A stretch of 64,000 nucleotides of DNA from Phycisphaerales bacterium (GTDB taxonomy: Bacteria > Planctomycetota > Phycisphaerae > Phycisphaerales > UBA1924): contig JAGQON010000010.1 in NCBI GenBank assembly GCA_020427395.1, positions 1 through 64,000 of the forward strand, in the 5' to 3' direction. Under the pieces are notes generated by a model. The model was not told the origin of the DNA. It saw nothing but the letters and a program-made list of their open reading frames with translations, and did no database searches. Position numbers and translations under genes: made by a program. Shown piece after piece: positions 9,052-17,960 of the stretch (its first letter is position 1; the number at the start of each line of letters is the position of its first letter).

Positions 9052-9729
9052 TCACGCGACGACCAGCCCCTCTCGGATCGCCCAGCGGGACAGTTCGACG
9101 CGGTTGGCGCTGTTGGTCTTGGCGAGCGCCGAGCTGATCTGATTGTCGATGGTCTTTGGGGATCGGTTGATCTGATCGGCGATCTGCGATGTGGTCATGC
9201 CCTGAGCGACGAGGCGGACCACGCTGAGCTCCCGGGGTGTCAGCGAGAGCAGCTTGATCTCTGCGTGCTTGCCTTCGGGCATCACCATGCGCGACTTGAC
9301 CTCGTCCGAGTAGATCGAATGCCCTGCGGATATGGCGTAGATGCCGTCAACGACGGCCTCCGCTGGCTCGTGCTTGGTCATGAAGCCGCGCACGCCCATT
9401 TCGATCGCGCGAGCAATGTGGGCATCCGTGGGGTACGCCGTCAGCACCAGGAGTTTGGTGCCGGGAGATTGAGACATCCCCAACGCGGCCCTATCGAGTG
9501 GGTCGCTGCCAGGCATCTCCAGATCGCAAACCACGATATCGGGTTGCGTTGTGATAATTGAATCGACGATCTGCGCCGAATCACTCACGCTCGCAACAAC
9601 TTCGATTCGCTCAGAAGTATTCAGCAGCGTAACCAATGCTTCCGCAACGATCCGGTGATCATCGATCACCACAACACGGATTGGTAGAGCAGAATCAGGA
9701 GTCACAATACGATCCCGCGGAAAGACCAT
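9052..9729 (-). CDS. NarL/FixJ-family response regulator
   Basis: A protein of 225 residues with a receiver domain (about 14-130) and a LuxR-type helix-turn-helix (about 155-220). Receiver residues visible are the acidic pair in VVVIDDHRIVAEA, the phospho-acceptor Asp in DIVVCDLEMPG and the conserved Lys in GFMTKHEP. The output domain has the family pattern LTPRELSVVRLVAQGMT followed by the recognition helix SPKTIDNQI. No sensor kinase lies nearby, so this is an orphan regulator within the window. The start at 9729 is the first ATG. An AT-rich promoter-like stretch lies 70-100 bp upstream. Confidence 0.88.
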   Translation of the reverse strand: MVFPRDRIVTPDSALPIRVVVIDDHRIVAEALVTLLNTSERIEVVASVSDSAQIVDSIITTQPDIVVCDLEMPGSDPLDRAALGMSQSPGTKLLVLTAYPTDAHIARAIEMGVRGFMTKHEPAEAVVDGIYAISAGHSIYSDEVKSRMVMPEGKHAEIKLLSLTPRELSVVRLVAQGMTTSQIADQINRSPKTIDNQISSALAKTNSANRVELSRWAIREGLVVA

Positions 9730-9798
9730 CTGTCATCATGCGCGATGGTACACGCCTTTGCACAATCATGCGCGTGTGAATGGCGGATGATAGAGAAA

Positions 9799-9826
9799 TT
9801 TATAATTCGGATTTATATATATTCAA
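9799..9826 (-). promoter_or_regulatory. Candidate promoter for the response-regulator gene
   Basis: On the minus strand TTGAAT (9821-9826) and TATAAA (9799-9804) are separated by 16 bp inside a strikingly AT-rich patch of an otherwise GC-rich window. This is an inference from motif match and position only. Confidence 0.35.
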
Positions 9827-9927
9827 TACCTCATTCTATCGGGTGCGTAAGAAAGCGACCCAGTGCAGGATCGATCGCAACCCGCTGGAGAAGTGAGGTG
9901 ATTACAAATCGCGGTAGTCGCGCAGTT

Positions 9928-11091
9928 TCAGCTGCTCAGGCAAACCGACTCTCGCTCGCGAGCGAGCAGCTCGTGGGCGAGCGTCTCGATGGCACGGATG
10001 AGTATCTCGATGGAGTCATGAAACTCCTGGAGGTTGATGTGCTCGTTTGGCGTGTGGTCCAGCGAGCTGTCGCCCGGGCCGTATGCCGCGATCGGGCACT
10101 TCCAGATCGGTGCGACGACATTGAGGTCGGCGGTGCCGGTCTTGAGCTTGGGACGGGGGCGGTGTCCCTGCTCGCGGATGGACGCGCTGAGCGCTCGAAC
10201 CACGGGGTCGCTGCGATCGGTCGCGTGGGCGACCTCGGGGCCCTCGAAAGTCAGGTCGATGCACAGCTCGGGGTGATCGGCGACGATCGCGTCGCGTGTT
10301 TCGCGCATGAGCGTCGTGATCTCCTTGGGTCCAACCGCTGGCGGGAGCCGGAAGCTGCCCTCGAGGCGGGCGTGCTGCTCGAGCCCGTTGCTGGTCGAGG
10401 CGAGTTCGCGGATGGTGGCCTGGATCTGATCGAATGCGCGATCGATACCGGAGTTGAACGACTCCACACGCTCAAGGATCCGTGCCCAGAACCGGCTGAC
10501 CTGATCACAGGCGCTGGGCTGCTGCCCGGCGGTGTGGGTGTTTGGGCAGGTGGCTCGGGCGGTCATGAGCAGGCGTCCCTTGTAGCCGAGGGTGACGCCG
10601 TCGAAGCCGGACGGCTCGCCGATGATGCACGCGTCGGGACGCCAGCGTGATGAGATGAAACGGGCACCGATCGAGCCGGTTGTTTCCTCACCCACGGCAC
10701 CGGCGACGCGCAGGTCCACGCCGTCGGGGAGGTTGGCGCGTGACGCGGCGATGAGCATGGCGCACAGCGGACCCTTGGCATCGACGCTGCCGCGCCCGTA
10801 GAGATCGCCCTCCTCGACACGGACACGGATATACCCCGAAACCGTGTCGATGTGACCGAGGAGGGCGATCTGAACGGCGCGATGGTCGGTCGTGTCGTCT
10901 GAGTGCGTGGAACGAAGCGCGATCGCGTTGCCAACTTCGTCGATGTGCGCATCAAGTCCCAGCGCCGATGCGTGGCGTACGAATACCTCTGCCGCGCTCC
11001 GCTCGTCACCCGAAACACTGGAAGTGGATACGAGATCGTACAAGATCTGTGCTTCTTGCGTGAGATTCTCGGGGTGGTTCTTGGTCATCAT
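9928..11091 (-). CDS. lysK: [LysW]-lysine/ornithine hydrolase (M20 peptidase family)
   Basis: A protein of 387 residues of the M20 zinc hydrolase family (ArgE/DapE/LysK). Metal-site features are LLGHIDTVSGY near residue 75-85 (H and D), a GRGSVDAKGPLCAML block near 100-115 (second metal Asp), the catalytic glutamates in GAVGEETTGSIG, and a C-terminal histidine in SSLDHTPNEHINL. LysK releases the finished amino acid from the carrier protein LysW in the cytoplasm, the last step of the pathway. The start overlaps the lysZ stop (ATGATGA), so the two genes are translationally coupled. Assignment to LysK rather than ArgE rests on the neighbouring lysW, lysX, lysY and lysZ genes. Confidence 0.85.
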   Translation of the reverse strand: MMTKNHPENLTQEAQILYDLVSTSSVSGDERSAAEVFVRHASALGLDAHIDEVGNAIALRSTHSDDTTDHRAVQIALLGHIDTVSGYIRVRVEEGDLYGRGSVDAKGPLCAMLIAASRANLPDGVDLRVAGAVGEETTGSIGARFISSRWRPDACIIGEPSGFDGVTLGYKGRLLMTARATCPNTHTAGQQPSACDQVSRFWARILERVESFNSGIDRAFDQIQATIRELASTSNGLEQHARLEGSFRLPPAVGPKEITTLMRETRDAIVADHPELCIDLTFEGPEVAHATDRSDPVVRALSASIREQGHRPRPKLKTGTADLNVVAPIWKCPIAAYGPGDSSLDHTPNEHINLQEFHDSIEILIRAIETLAHELLARERESVCLSS

Positions 11092-11951
11092 GCGTTCACC
11101 GCCTGCGTGGTGCTCTGTGTGAAAACGGTGCCACGACCGGCGCGGGCGCGGGCAATGGGTTGTTCACCCCCAGCGCTGCCGATGACCACGCGGTTGACGC
11201 CGCTGGTCAGTGCTTCTTCGGCCGCCAGAACCTTGTTCTTCATGCGTCCCTTGGCGGCCTCGCGAGCGATCTCAAGGCCTTCGAGGGTGACCGACTCGAT
11301 GAGCGAGCCGGCGTCGGTGTGGTCGAGCAGCAGTCCGGGGACATTGGAGAGCAGCAGCAGCTCGTCTGCGCCCAGCGCAGCGGCCGTCGCGGCGGCGGCG
11401 CGATCGGCATCGACATTGATCGCGATGCCGTCGGGCGTGATCGCCGGCGGGGTGAGCACGGGCGTGCGCCCCATGGACATGATCGAGTTCAGGAAGTCCG
11501 CATCGACCGATTCAACGCGCCCAGAGAGGTCGTCGCGGACGATGAAGGTTCGCCCTTCTTCGTCTAGCGCACGGATGGCGCTCTTGCGCGAGCCGGTCCA
11601 GATGCCCGCATCGATGCCGCTGAGCCCGATGGCGTCCACGCCAACCGCCCGCAGTGATTCGACGACGGCCTTGTTGACCTTGCCGCAGTAGACCATTTCG
11701 AAGATCTCGAGTGTGGCCCGGTCGGTTCGGCGCGACTGGTGCCCGCCGGGGCTGGTGATGGTCTGGGTGGGGCGCCCGAGGGCCTCGGCCAGGACATTGG
11801 TCTCGTGCGAGCCGCCGTGCACGAGCACGACGCGGACGCCGGAACGGACCAGCTCGGAGATCTCGCTGGTGAGATTGGTGGGGTCGATGCCCTCGCCGCC
11901 TCCGACCTTGATGACGATGGTGTGTGGGTTGTTCGGGGTATTGGTCGTCAT
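11088..11951 (-). CDS. lysZ: [LysW]-aminoadipate/glutamate kinase
   Basis: A protein of 287 residues of the amino-acid kinase family, similar in plan to N-acetylglutamate kinase. Visible are the phosphate-binding strand IVIKVGGGEG near residues 12-21, a second glycine-rich loop VVLVHGGSHE near 40-50, and the nucleotide-site region ADELLLLSNVPGLLLD near 193-210. It would phosphorylate the LysW-bound alpha-aminoadipate (or glutamate) side chain. The gene lies 19 bp downstream of lysY and overlaps lysK. ArgB is the alternative if judged alone, but the linked lysW and lysX favour LysZ. Confidence 0.87.
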   Translation of the reverse strand: MTTNTPNNPHTIVIKVGGGEGIDPTNLTSEISELVRSGVRVVLVHGGSHETNVLAEALGRPTQTITSPGGHQSRRTDRATLEIFEMVYCGKVNKAVVESLRAVGVDAIGLSGIDAGIWTGSRKSAIRALDEEGRTFIVRDDLSGRVESVDADFLNSIMSMGRTPVLTPPAITPDGIAINVDADRAAAATAAALGADELLLLSNVPGLLLDHTDAGSLIESVTLEGLEIAREAAKGRMKNKVLAAEEALTSGVNRVVIGSAGGEQPIARARAGRGTVFTQSTTQAVNA

Positions 11952-11970
11952 GGGGTATCTCGGTCTGTTG

Positions 11971-13002
11971 TTATGCGGGGTGGAGGCCGGGGAAGCTGAG
12001 CCCGCTTGTTTCGGGCAGCCCCAGCGCGATGTTCATGGATTGGACGGCCGAACCGGCGGCGCCCTTCACGAGGTTGTCAATGGCGCAGAAGGTGATGACG
12101 CGCCCCGAACGCTCGTCGATGGCGAAGCCAACATCGGCGTGGTTCGAACCCACGAGGATTCGTGGATCGGGGAACTTGTGCGGGCCCTGGCGGTCCGCGA
12201 CGATTCGCACGAAGGGCTCGTCGTTGTAGGCGCCGCGGAAGAGCTTCCACATGTCCTTGGTTTCGAGTGGCTGGGTGGTGTCGATGTGCGCGGTGCAGAG
12301 CACGCCTCGCACCATGTCGATGGCAGTGATGGTCGCGTCGACATCAAGGCCGCCCAGGTTCTGCTCGACCTCGGCGAGGTGGCGGTGACCCGAGGCGCTG
12401 TAAGTGCGGGCGGTGCGGGCTCGCACGGGATGGTGCGATCCGGCACTGGGCTCAGCGCCGGCCTCGCTTGAGCCAACCTTGACATCGCAGATGGCGCGAC
12501 GGATGAGTCCTGCGTCGGCGAGCGGCTTGAGGGCGAGTGTCATCGCCGTGGCGTTGCAACCCACGCCGGAGATCAGCGTGGCGCCTGCGAGGTTCGCTCT
12601 GTTCACCTCGGGCAGCCCGTACTGGGCTGTTTCAAGGGCGGCGGTGTTGGGATGGGGCTCGCCGTACCAGTGGGCGTATCGCTCCGGGTCTCGCAGGCGG
12701 AAGTCGGCCGAGAGATCCACGATCAATGGGGCAACGCTGCGCCAGCGGTCGATTTCGCCCGATGCCTTGCCGTGGGGCATGCACAGGAAGAGCACATCAC
12801 AGGGCTCGACCTCGTCGGGGGTCACGAAGTTGATATCGAGGTGCCCGCGGAGATTGGGGTGCGAGCGGAAGACCGGGAGCCCCTTGAGCTGGCGCGAGGT
12901 GACCTGCGCGATCTGGGCGCTGGGGTGGGCGAGCAGGAGGCGCATGAGCTCGCCGCCCGTGTAGCCCGAACCGCCGATGATGGAGACGCGAACGGGGTTC
13001 AT
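11971..13002 (-). CDS. lysY: [LysW]-aminoadipate/glutamate semialdehyde-forming phosphate reductase
   Basis: A protein of 343 residues of the ArgC/LysY family. The N-terminal NADPH-binding loop is VSIIGGSGYTGGELMRLL (residues 6-23), and the catalytic cysteine stands in ISGVGCNATAM near residues 144-154. A HHPVRARTARTYSASGHRH stretch near 215 matches the substrate loop of the family. It reduces the LysW-bound acyl phosphate to the semialdehyde. The start ATG at 13002 overlaps the lysX stop by four bases (ATGA), indicating translational coupling within the lys operon. Confidence 0.9.
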   Translation of the reverse strand: MNPVRVSIIGGSGYTGGELMRLLLAHPSAQIAQVTSRQLKGLPVFRSHPNLRGHLDINFVTPDEVEPCDVLFLCMPHGKASGEIDRWRSVAPLIVDLSADFRLRDPERYAHWYGEPHPNTAALETAQYGLPEVNRANLAGATLISGVGCNATAMTLALKPLADAGLIRRAICDVKVGSSEAGAEPSAGSHHPVRARTARTYSASGHRHLAEVEQNLGGLDVDATITAIDMVRGVLCTAHIDTTQPLETKDMWKLFRGAYNDEPFVRIVADRQGPHKFPDPRILVGSNHADVGFAIDERSGRVITFCAIDNLVKGAAGSAVQSMNIALGLPETSGLSFPGLHPA

Positions 13003-13964
13003 GCGAGCGCGCCCTCCCTCGATGGCGCGCCCGATGAACCCGCTCTCTCTCCGTCCGTCTGATCACAGGCGCGTGCGGCGGGCTGGATGTCCCCGCCGCC
13101 CGCGGCCTGCGATGCAATGCCTGAAGCAATATCCAGTGTGTGCTGTGCCACGATGCGGTGGATATCCACGCCCGTGGTCGTCGTGGAGTTTCTAAACTCC
13201 ATCGAGTGGTTGAGCTCGTTGACGAGCAGCCCGCGCCGCGGGCACTCAAGAAGGTCGACGGCCGCGATGTCGGCCCCGACCGAAGCGACGGCCCGTTCGC
13301 ACAGGTCCGCCAGCTCGGGCGTGACCTCAAGCCCGCTGGCGACGGCGCCGCGGGCGGTGTTGGTGAGCCAGTGGGCGCTGCGCCGCTCGATGGCGGCGAT
13401 GGCGTTGCCACCCACGACGAAGACGCGGATGTCACGCTCGGGCTTGTTGATGTGCTCCTGGGCGTAGACCACGCTGTGCTGGACGGAGCCCAGCACCTCG
13501 CGGTGTTCCAAGATCGACTCGGCGGCGTCGCGGTCGTTGATCCGCGAGACCAGGCGTCCCCACGACCCCACGGTGGGCTTGAGGACGCAGGGGTAGCCCA
13601 GCTGCTCGATGGCCTGGAGCCCCGGCTCGCTCTCGACGGCGACCCGCACCTCGGGGGTGGGCACCCCGGCACGCAGCAGGGCCAAGGTGGTTGAGAGCTT
13701 GTCGCTGCAGGTCTCGATCGCGTGGAGCGGGTTGATGCAACGCACACCCAGGGATTCGAGTATGCGGACACTCGTGAGCGTGTTGGTCAGACTCAGCGAG
13801 CGGTCGAACACCGCGTCGTAGCGGGCCCACTCCCCCAGCTCGGCGGGGTTGAAGACGATGGTCCGAAGATCGACGGGGGTGACATCCGCCCCGAGCTCTT
13901 CGAAGGCGTCGATGAGCATCCGCTCTTCGACACGCAGTCTGGTGTAGGTCATCGCGATCCGCAT
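12999..13964 (-). CDS. lysX: LysW-aminoadipate/glutamate ligase (RimK-type ATP-grasp)
   Basis: A protein of 321 residues from the ATG at 13964, which has GGAG nine bases upstream; the longer frame starting at 14132 would overlap lysW with low-complexity sequence. It is an ATP-grasp ligase of the RimK/LysX family: CSDKLSTTLALLRAGVPTPE near 102-121, the ATP-binding strand YPCVLKPTVGSWGRLV near 135-150, and the metal-binding signature NELNHSMEFRNS near 262-273, which is characteristic of LysX/ArgX. It joins the C-terminal glutamate of LysW to the alpha-amino group of aminoadipate or glutamate. Which substrate is used cannot be read reliably here. Confidence 0.9.
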   Translation of the reverse strand: MRIAMTYTRLRVEERMLIDAFEELGADVTPVDLRTIVFNPAELGEWARYDAVFDRSLSLTNTLTSVRILESLGVRCINPLHAIETCSDKLSTTLALLRAGVPTPEVRVAVESEPGLQAIEQLGYPCVLKPTVGSWGRLVSRINDRDAAESILEHREVLGSVQHSVVYAQEHINKPERDIRVFVVGGNAIAAIERRSAHWLTNTARGAVASGLEVTPELADLCERAVASVGADIAAVDLLECPRRGLLVNELNHSMEFRNSTTTTGVDIHRIVAQHTLDIASGIASQAAGGGDIQPAARACDQTDGERAGSSGAPSREGALA

Positions 13965-14010
13965 GGGGTATGGCTCCGTTGGGTGTGCGTTGCGTGGGTT
14001 CGGATCGTGA

Positions 14011-14193
14011 TTACTCGCCCCAGTCCTCTTCGACCTCGGGCGCGAGCTCGAGGGTGAGGGGGTTGGTGCTGACGACCTCGAGCTCGGCCGAGCAGTCGGT
14101 GCAGCGGGCGATCTCGCCGTTGAGCGGGGCACGCTCGAAGGTCACGGTGGCGTCGCATTCGGGGCAGGTGGCGGTGATGGTGGCGGTTGACAT
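14011..14193 (-). CDS. lysW: Amino-group carrier protein LysW
   Basis: A small acidic protein of 60 residues started at the ATG at 14193, with AGGAG seven bases upstream. A zinc finger is formed by CPEC (residues 9-12) and CTDC (residues 30-33). The protein ends in the diagnostic EDWGE motif, whose terminal glutamate is the attachment point for the amino acid being built. LysW shields the amino group and carries the intermediate between LysX, LysZ, LysY and LysK. It is the first gene of the operon and is 46 bp upstream of lysX. Confidence 0.95.
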   Translation of the reverse strand: MSTATITATCPECDATVTFERAPLNGEIARCTDCSAELEVVSTNPLTLELAPEVEEDWGE

Positions 14194-14245
14194 GTCGATT
14201 CTCCTGTGGTTTGAGTGTGAACGGTTCTGTGAGGACAAAGAAAAA

Positions 14246-14272
14246 CACCCCCGGGCGTGAGCGTCGGGGGTG
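14246..14272 (-). terminator. Terminator upstream of lysW (minus strand)
   Basis: CACCCCCG (14246-14253) pairs with CGGGGGTG (14265-14272), and on the minus strand the hairpin is followed at once by five T. It would end transcription coming from the photolyase side and isolate the lys operon. Confidence 0.75.
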
Positions 14273-14300
14273 CGTCATTCTGAGTTCGATCTGAGTTGCT

Positions 14301-14426
14301 TTAGCTCAGCAGCTCATCGACCCAAGCGACAGTCACAGCCCAAACGCTCGCGGCGCCTTTGGCTTTGCCCTGTTTCGCTTTTTTGGTCGAGAAGATGTTC
14401 ATTGCTGGTCCAACACTACCCATCAT
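14301..14426 (-). CDS. Possible small basic peptide, unknown
   Basis: A frame of about 41 codons (or 33 from the ATG at 14402) whose C-terminal part is lysine-rich then hydrophobic: NIFSTKKAKQGKAKGAASVW followed by AVTVAWVDELLS. It sits 62 bp after the photolyase-like gene and before a terminator, so it would be in a transcribed stretch. No good ribosome-binding site and no recognised family; it may not be real. Confidence 0.25.
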   Translation of the reverse strand: MMGSVGPAMNIFSTKKAKQGKAKGAASVWAVTVAWVDELLS

Positions 14427-14488
14427 CGGCGGGGCGTCAAACGGGGGTGGAGATCTTTTTTGAAAATCGGCAAGAAGATTGGGGCCAT

Positions 14489-16045
14489 TCAAGACTCCTC
14501 GATCGGCCCGATCCCCCACTTCTCGCGGTTCTTCTCCACAGAGACCGAGAGTTCGGTAAGCTCGTCATTACCAAAGCGATCGAGGTTTTTGAGCACCAAT
14601 GCCATGCGCCGGTTGCCCTCGAAACGCTCGCGGTTGCGGTGCAGGAAGGCCCAGTACATCGCGTTGAAGGGGCAGGCATCGTCGCCCGATTTTTTATTCA
14701 CATCGAAGCGGCAGTGCTTGCAGTAGTTGCTCATGCGGCTGATGTACTTGCCGCTGGCGGCGTACGGCTTGGTGCCCACGACGCCCCCGTCGGCGTACAG
14801 GGCCATCCCCACGGTGTTGGGCGTCGTGACCCAATCGATCGCGTCGACATACATGCCGCGGTACCAGTCGTTGACCTGTCGCGGCTCGATCCCGGCGAGG
14901 AGCGCGAAGTTGCCCGTGACCATCAGGCGCTCGATGTGGTGCCCATAGGCGTGGTCGAGGACCGAACCTATGGCCTCGGACATGCACTTCATATCTGTGT
15001 CGCCACTCCAATAGAACTCGGGGAGCTGCCCGTGGCAATCGAGCGCGTTGGATTCGCTGTAGTCCGGCTCCTGCGTGTAGTAGACGCCGCGGACGAACTC
15101 GCGCCAGCCGATGATCTGGCGGACAAAGCCCTCGACGCTGTTGAGGGGCGCTTCGCCCGATTCGTACGCGTCGATCGCCTTGTCGATGACCTCGCGCGGG
15201 TTGAGCAGCTTGAGATTGAGCGCGGGCGAGAGCAGCGAGTGGTTGAGCGTGGTCTCGCCGGTCCACATCGCGTCCTGATGATCGCCGAAGCTCGGGAGGC
15301 GGTGCTTGATGAAGTCGTTGAGGGCGTGCGTCGCCTGGCGGCGGGTGACGGGCCAGTTGAAGGTGTCGATCCTGCCGGGCAGATCGGGGAGGGAGGACTT
15401 CACACCCTCGATCACCTCACGGGTGATGTCGTCGATTGCGTATGTTGGGATCGGGGGGAGCTTGGGGGCTGATTTGAACGATTTGCGGTTCTGCTTGTCG
15501 TAGTTCCACTCGCCGCCGACCGGGTCCTTGCCGTCCATAAGGATGCTTAGACGCTTTCGCTGCCAGCGGTAGAAGTGCTCCATGAGCAGCTCCCTGCGGT
15601 CGCGTGCCCAGTCTTCGAACTCCTCGATCGTGGTCAGGAAGTGTGGATCGGCGACAAAGCGGGCATCGACCTCCGCCCGCTCGCACGCGGCCTCGATCTG
15701 CCCGCGCACACGGTGATCTCCAGGTTCGATGCATACCCGCTCGCACGCACCGAGCTTCTTCATCTTGAGCTGGCGTGCGATCTCGTCGTCGAATCGGTGG
15801 GTGTTGCCGCGCTGATTGAGTTCGATGTATTCGACACGCCAGCCGTCATCGCGGAGTGCCTGCGCATGGTGGCGCATGGCGGACAGGAACAGCACGGTGC
15901 GCTGGATATGACTCGTTGGCGTCTTGGACTCCCCCGCCACCTCGATCATGAGGAGCGTGTCGCGGTCCTGATCGAGCCCCATCGCTTCGGGGTACGAGGC
16001 ATCGAGCTGATCGCCCAGGATGAGACCGACGCGTGCTTGAGCCAA
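14489..16045 (-). CDS. Cryptochrome/photolyase-related protein of the FeS (PhrB, 6-4) type
   Basis: A protein of 518 residues of the deoxyribodipyrimidine photolyase-related family. The N-terminal Rossmann-like domain starts VGLILGDQLDASYP, and the FAD-binding helical domain is in the C-terminal two thirds, with MWTGETTLNHSLLSPALN near residues 258-275 and HIERLMVTGNFALLAGIEP near 364-382. Cysteines in YCKHCRFD and ACPFNAMYW near 440-460 are placed as in the iron-sulfur photolyases, which repair (6-4) photoproducts with blue light. The start is a TTG at 16045; an in-frame stop five codons upstream rules out a longer protein. The activity is a family-level inference. Confidence 0.83.
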   Translation of the reverse strand: MAQARVGLILGDQLDASYPEAMGLDQDRDTLLMIEVAGESKTPTSHIQRTVLFLSAMRHHAQALRDDGWRVEYIELNQRGNTHRFDDEIARQLKMKKLGACERVCIEPGDHRVRGQIEAACERAEVDARFVADPHFLTTIEEFEDWARDRRELLMEHFYRWQRKRLSILMDGKDPVGGEWNYDKQNRKSFKSAPKLPPIPTYAIDDITREVIEGVKSSLPDLPGRIDTFNWPVTRRQATHALNDFIKHRLPSFGDHQDAMWTGETTLNHSLLSPALNLKLLNPREVIDKAIDAYESGEAPLNSVEGFVRQIIGWREFVRGVYYTQEPDYSESNALDCHGQLPEFYWSGDTDMKCMSEAIGSVLDHAYGHHIERLMVTGNFALLAGIEPRQVNDWYRGMYVDAIDWVTTPNTVGMALYADGGVVGTKPYAASGKYISRMSNYCKHCRFDVNKKSGDDACPFNAMYWAFLHRNRERFEGNRRMALVLKNLDRFGNDELTELSVSVEKNREKWGIGPIEES

Positions 16046-16124
16046 GGTGAACCCCGATCAATAAGAATCCGACGAAGCCAACGGAAGGGACTTCGCCGGA
16101 GAGGGGGTTCTGGACGCATCGAGA

Positions 16125-16880
16125 TCAGGCAGCCCGGGCAGGCGCTTTGACATCCTTGAGATTGAGCGTTGCTTCCTGCGCCTGCACGACCTGGCGGTCG
16201 AGCACCTCGAGGATGCGTTCGATCGAGTTGATGGTCTGCGATGAGACCTGGCGGATCGAGATGACATTCTGCTGGATCTGCTTGGTGAGACTGGTTGACT
16301 GCTGGGCGAGCTTGCTCACCTCGCTGGCCACCACGGCGAAGCCGCGCCCCGCCTCGCCCACACGGGCCGCCTCGATGGTCGCGTTCAGGGCGACCATGTT
16401 GGTGCGATTCGCGATGTCGCTGATCACCGCGAACATCTGCTCGATGTCCCGGGTCGCCTGATCGAGAAGCCCGGAGACCTCCTTGGCGGTTTTGATGTCC
16501 TCGACGAGTTCATCGCGCTCGCCCTGGGCCTGCTTGAGCTCCTTGGCATCATGATCCATGCGGATCGTGGCGTTGTTAATTGTCGCGGCGGTTCGCTCGA
16601 ACGAGCCGCGGAAGCCGTGCGGGAGCACACGACGGAAGTACATGCCGTCGCTGGCGAACGCGAGCGATGCCCCGGCCTCGCGCACGAACGCGTCGGTCAG
16701 GTCCAGCATCTGGTTGATCGCATGAAGCATCGGCGCGAGCTTGGAGCCGTTGTCGATGTGCAGCACGCGGGCTTCGAGATCCCCATTCGAGGCGCTGAGG
16801 CATACGCGGGTCGCTTCTTTCACCCAGTGTGTATCGTCGTACGACTTCTGGCCCGGCTTGGTGTGATTCATGGTGGTCAT
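16125..16880 (-). CDS. Short soluble methyl-accepting-chemotaxis-type signalling protein
   Basis: A protein of 251 residues without any membrane segment. The C-terminal half is the tip of an MCP signalling domain: [23 protein letters not shown] near residues 150-172, followed by [18 protein letters not shown] near 174-192. The N-terminal part is a helical sensor-like stretch of unknown type. The upstream gene, 18 bp away, encodes a PAS domain, so the two together have the parts of an Aer-like redox sensor. It is much shorter than a full receptor (usually over 500 residues) and no CheA or CheW gene is in the window. Confidence 0.82.
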   Translation of the reverse strand: MTTMNHTKPGQKSYDDTHWVKEATRVCLSASNGDLEARVLHIDNGSKLAPMLHAINQMLDLTDAFVREAGASLAFASDGMYFRRVLPHGFRGSFERTAATINNATIRMDHDAKELKQAQGERDELVEDIKTAKEVSGLLDQATRDIEQMFAVISDIANRTNMVALNATIEAARVGEAGRGFAVVASEVSKLAQQSTSLTKQIQQNVISIRQVSSQTINSIERILEVLDRQVVQAQEATLNLKDVKAPARAA

Positions 16881-16898
16881 GGTGTGGCTCTCTGCGGA

Positions 16899-17426
16899 TC
16901 AGGCGCACAGGGTGAAGATCAGCTCGTCGTAGCTCAGCCCCAGCGACTCGAGCTTGCCCACGAGCGCTGGCAGCGAGGCCTCCCACTGCTCGCGCGGGGT
17001 GCGGTAGCGTTGCTCGATGTCGAGCAGCTCTCGGTAGAGCGGCTTGATCTGCTCCAGGGCGCCCGCGTCGGGCACTCGCCGGCTCGAGTGGTAACTCACG
17101 ATGCGACCGTGCTCGTTGTAGGTCGGGGTGACATGGGCAAAGACCCAGTAGTAATCGCCGTTCTTGCAGCGGTTCACGACATACGCGAACACCTCGTGCC
17201 CCGTGCTGATGCGGTCCCAGAGGAACTTGAACACGCAGCGCGGCATGTCCGGGTGGCGCACGATGTTGTGCGACTTGCCCAGCAGCTCTTCCTCGGTGTA
17301 GAGCGCGACGCGCTGGAACACCTCGTTGGCATAAGTGATGCGCCCTTTGGTGTCGGTCTTGGAGACGATGATCTCATCGTGATCGAAGAACCGTTCATTG
17401 CCTGTCAGTGACCAGTCTCTTGCCAT
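16899..17426 (-). CDS. PAS-domain sensor protein (Aer-like)
   Basis: A protein of 175 residues from the ATG at 17426, preceded by GAGG at five bases. It is a single PAS domain of the Aer type: DEIIVSKTDTKGRITYAN near residues 17-34, NIVRHPDMPRCVFKFLWD near 56-73, and GDYYWVFAHVTPTYNEHGRI near 89-108. In Aer this fold binds FAD and senses redox or oxygen. The C-terminal 55 residues are helical and may contact the MCP-like partner encoded 18 bp downstream. No methyl-accepting or kinase domain is present. Confidence 0.82.
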   Translation of the reverse strand: MARDWSLTGNERFFDHDEIIVSKTDTKGRITYANEVFQRVALYTEEELLGKSHNIVRHPDMPRCVFKFLWDRISTGHEVFAYVVNRCKNGDYYWVFAHVTPTYNEHGRIVSYHSSRRVPDAGALEQIKPLYRELLDIEQRYRTPREQWEASLPALVGKLESLGLSYDELIFTLCA

Positions 17427-17588
17427 GGTGCCCTCGAACTCCCGGCGATTGACCGGGCGCGGGAGACATCGACACACCAACCATGCGGGTTGATTTGAGG
17501 ACGAAATGATCCGCTGAAATAGGAAGTTTTCCGCTTCAAATGAGCCTGAAGCGGTGCAACCACGCTGGCGAGCGCGAGCAGGAGTGAC

Positions 17589-17906
17589 TCAAACTTGTGT
17601 CCAATACGAGGCAATCTGACGCACGGAGCTCACAGAGCGATCGAAGTGCTTGGCACGGATGGCCTTGTACCGTTCGTCCGCGAAGTACTCGAGCTTGGTC
17701 TGCTCATCGGGGAATGAGATCACGAACGCCCGATTGAACGGCTCGTCCGCCTTGCCCCTGAGCAGCTCGCTCACCCGCATGTCGTAGCGGAAGCATGCGC
17801 CCACCGCCTCGAGCAACGGGGTCATCTCGTTGCGGTACTGCTGGTAGCCGTCCTCGTCCGTCACGCGCAGGGCGACATGGATCTCGTAGCGTGATGCTGT
17901 GCTCAT
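17589..17906 (-). CDS. DUF1330 family protein
   Basis: A protein of 105 residues that matches the ferredoxin-like DUF1330 fold: YQQYRNEMTPLLEAVGACFRY in two parts near residues 21-41, a VSELLRG strand, then NRAFVISFPDEQTKLEYFAD near 58-77, and a closing SVSSVRQIASY. The family has no established reaction. It is a single gene between the PAS gene and the RlmL-like gene. Confidence 0.78.
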   Translation of the reverse strand: MSTASRYEIHVALRVTDEDGYQQYRNEMTPLLEAVGACFRYDMRVSELLRGKADEPFNRAFVISFPDEQTKLEYFADERYKAIRAKHFDRSVSSVRQIASYWTQV

Positions 17907-17960
17907 TGAATGCTCCCGATCATCCGTCGCCTCAGGCGTGGATCATACGATCACCACCCG

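Noticed and set aside
9745..10650. Long plus-strand frame of 301 codons
   Set aside because: It lies opposite lysK, has no family resemblance, and its first half covers an AT-rich regulatory gap.
9928..13002. Reading lysK-lysZ-lysY as classical argE-argB-argC
   Set aside because: Adjacent lysW (EDWGE tail, zinc finger) and lysX (NH.MEFRN) show a carrier-protein pathway; arginine-type use of that pathway stays possible.
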